Shown here piece after piece: positions 6,819-7,189 of a stretch of 7,189 bases of DNA; the first letter of the stretch is position 1; each line of letters starts with the position of its first letter. The translations under genes and the position numbers were made by a program. This DNA is from Acidimicrobiales bacterium (GTDB lineage Bacteria > Actinomycetota > Acidimicrobiia > Acidimicrobiales > Palsa-688), in the NCBI GenBank assembly GCA_019241495.1, contig JAFAWZ010000207.1, forward strand, positions 1 to 7,189. The letters are read 5' to 3'. The notes under the pieces were generated by a model. The model made no database searches. It was not told the DNA's origin and saw nothing but the letters and a program-made list of their open reading frames with translations.

Positions 6819-7189
6819 ATGCCCGAGGCCGTAATCGTCGCCACCGCCCGCAGTCCCATCGGCCGGGCCCTCAAGGGGTCCTTGGTCACCATGCGCCCAG
6901 ATGACATGGCGGCCCAGATCGTTCGAGCCCTGCTCGCCAAGGTGCCTGCCCTCGACCCGACCACCGTGGAAGACCTGATGCTGGGCAACGCCCAACCCGC
7001 CGGCGAAGCCGGCTACAACATGGCCCGCGTGGTGGCTCTCCTGGCCGGTCTACCCGGCGTTCCCGGCACCACGGTCAACCGGTACTGCTCCTCGTCGCTG
7101 CAGACCATCCGAATGGCGGCGCACGCCATCCGTGCCGGCGAGGGCGACGTCTTCGTCGCCGCGGGAGTGGAGACGGTGAGCCGATACAT
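6819..7189 (+). CDS. Thiolase (acetyl-CoA C-acetyltransferase family), N-terminal part
   Basis: The window holds the first 123 codons of a protein that should be about 390 residues. It opens with PEAVIVATARSPIGRALKGSL, the usual thiolase start, continues with VEDLMLGNAQPAGEAGYNMAR, and reaches the nucleophilic cysteine C90 in TTVNRYCSSSLQTIRMAA, followed by GDVFVAAGVETVSRY. Thiolases either cleave 3-ketoacyl-CoA with CoA in beta-oxidation or condense two acetyl-CoA. The NRYCSSSLQ context is common in actinobacterial FadA-type degradative thiolases, but chain-length specificity and direction cannot be settled from this part. The catalytic His and second Cys lie beyond the right edge. The gene is divergent from the DUF3039 gene with 110 bp between the starts. 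The family is certain; the exact substrate is not. Confidence 0.94.
   Translation, partial: MPEAVIVATARSPIGRALKGSLVTMRPDDMAAQIVRALLAKVPALDPTTVEDLMLGNAQPAGEAGYNMARVVALLAGLPGVPGTTVNRYCSSSLQTIRMAAHAIRAGEGDVFVAAGVETVSRY

Overview
This is a high-GC bacterial window that reads as chromosomal DNA of an actinobacterium, plausibly of the Acidimicrobiia type. The reasons are strong G/C preference at third codon positions, GTG starts, a SufU-type (not IscU-type) iron-sulfur scaffold, a DUF3039 protein (a family I know mainly from Actinomycetota), and several genes that appear to lack a leader. The class-level assignment is inference; the phylum is fairly secure.

Layout. (1) Positions 1-2033, minus strand: a glycogen debranching enzyme (amylo-alpha-1,6-glucosidase type), complete at its N-terminus and running off the left edge. 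(2) Positions 2034-2123: a 90-bp divergent promoter region with an AT-rich patch and a spaced inverted repeat. (3) Positions 2124-4621, plus strand: sufC-sufS-sufU, a compact iron-sulfur cluster assembly operon. (4) Positions 4634-5104, minus strand: a conserved-type protein of unknown function with a ribbon-helix-helix-like C-terminal half, convergent with sufU. (5) Positions 5161-6354, plus strand: an FAD/NAD(P)H oxidoreductase of the ferredoxin/rubredoxin reductase family. (6) Positions 6433-6708, minus strand: a small DUF3039 zinc-ribbon-like protein. (7) Positions 6819 to the right edge, plus strand: the N-terminal third of a thiolase (acetyl-CoA acetyltransferase).

How the genes fit together. 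SufS takes sulfur from cysteine, SufU is its zinc-dependent sulfur-accepting partner, and SufC is the ATPase of the SufBCD scaffold. Their order is standard for actinobacteria, but sufB and sufD, normally just upstream of sufC, are absent: sufC comes straight after a divergent carbohydrate gene. The other genes look like ordinary housekeeping or accessory metabolism with no obvious shared pathway. The most interesting small-scale signal is a repeated promoter design: a TANNNT hexamer exactly 6 nt before the start codon at three genes (sufC, the FAD reductase, the DUF3039 gene), as expected for leaderless transcripts, while internal operon genes and the thiolase carry Shine-Dalgarno sequences. 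I saw no mobile element, CRISPR array, tRNA or rRNA gene, and no gene-free stretch longer than about 110 bp. I found no convincing previously undescribed system.
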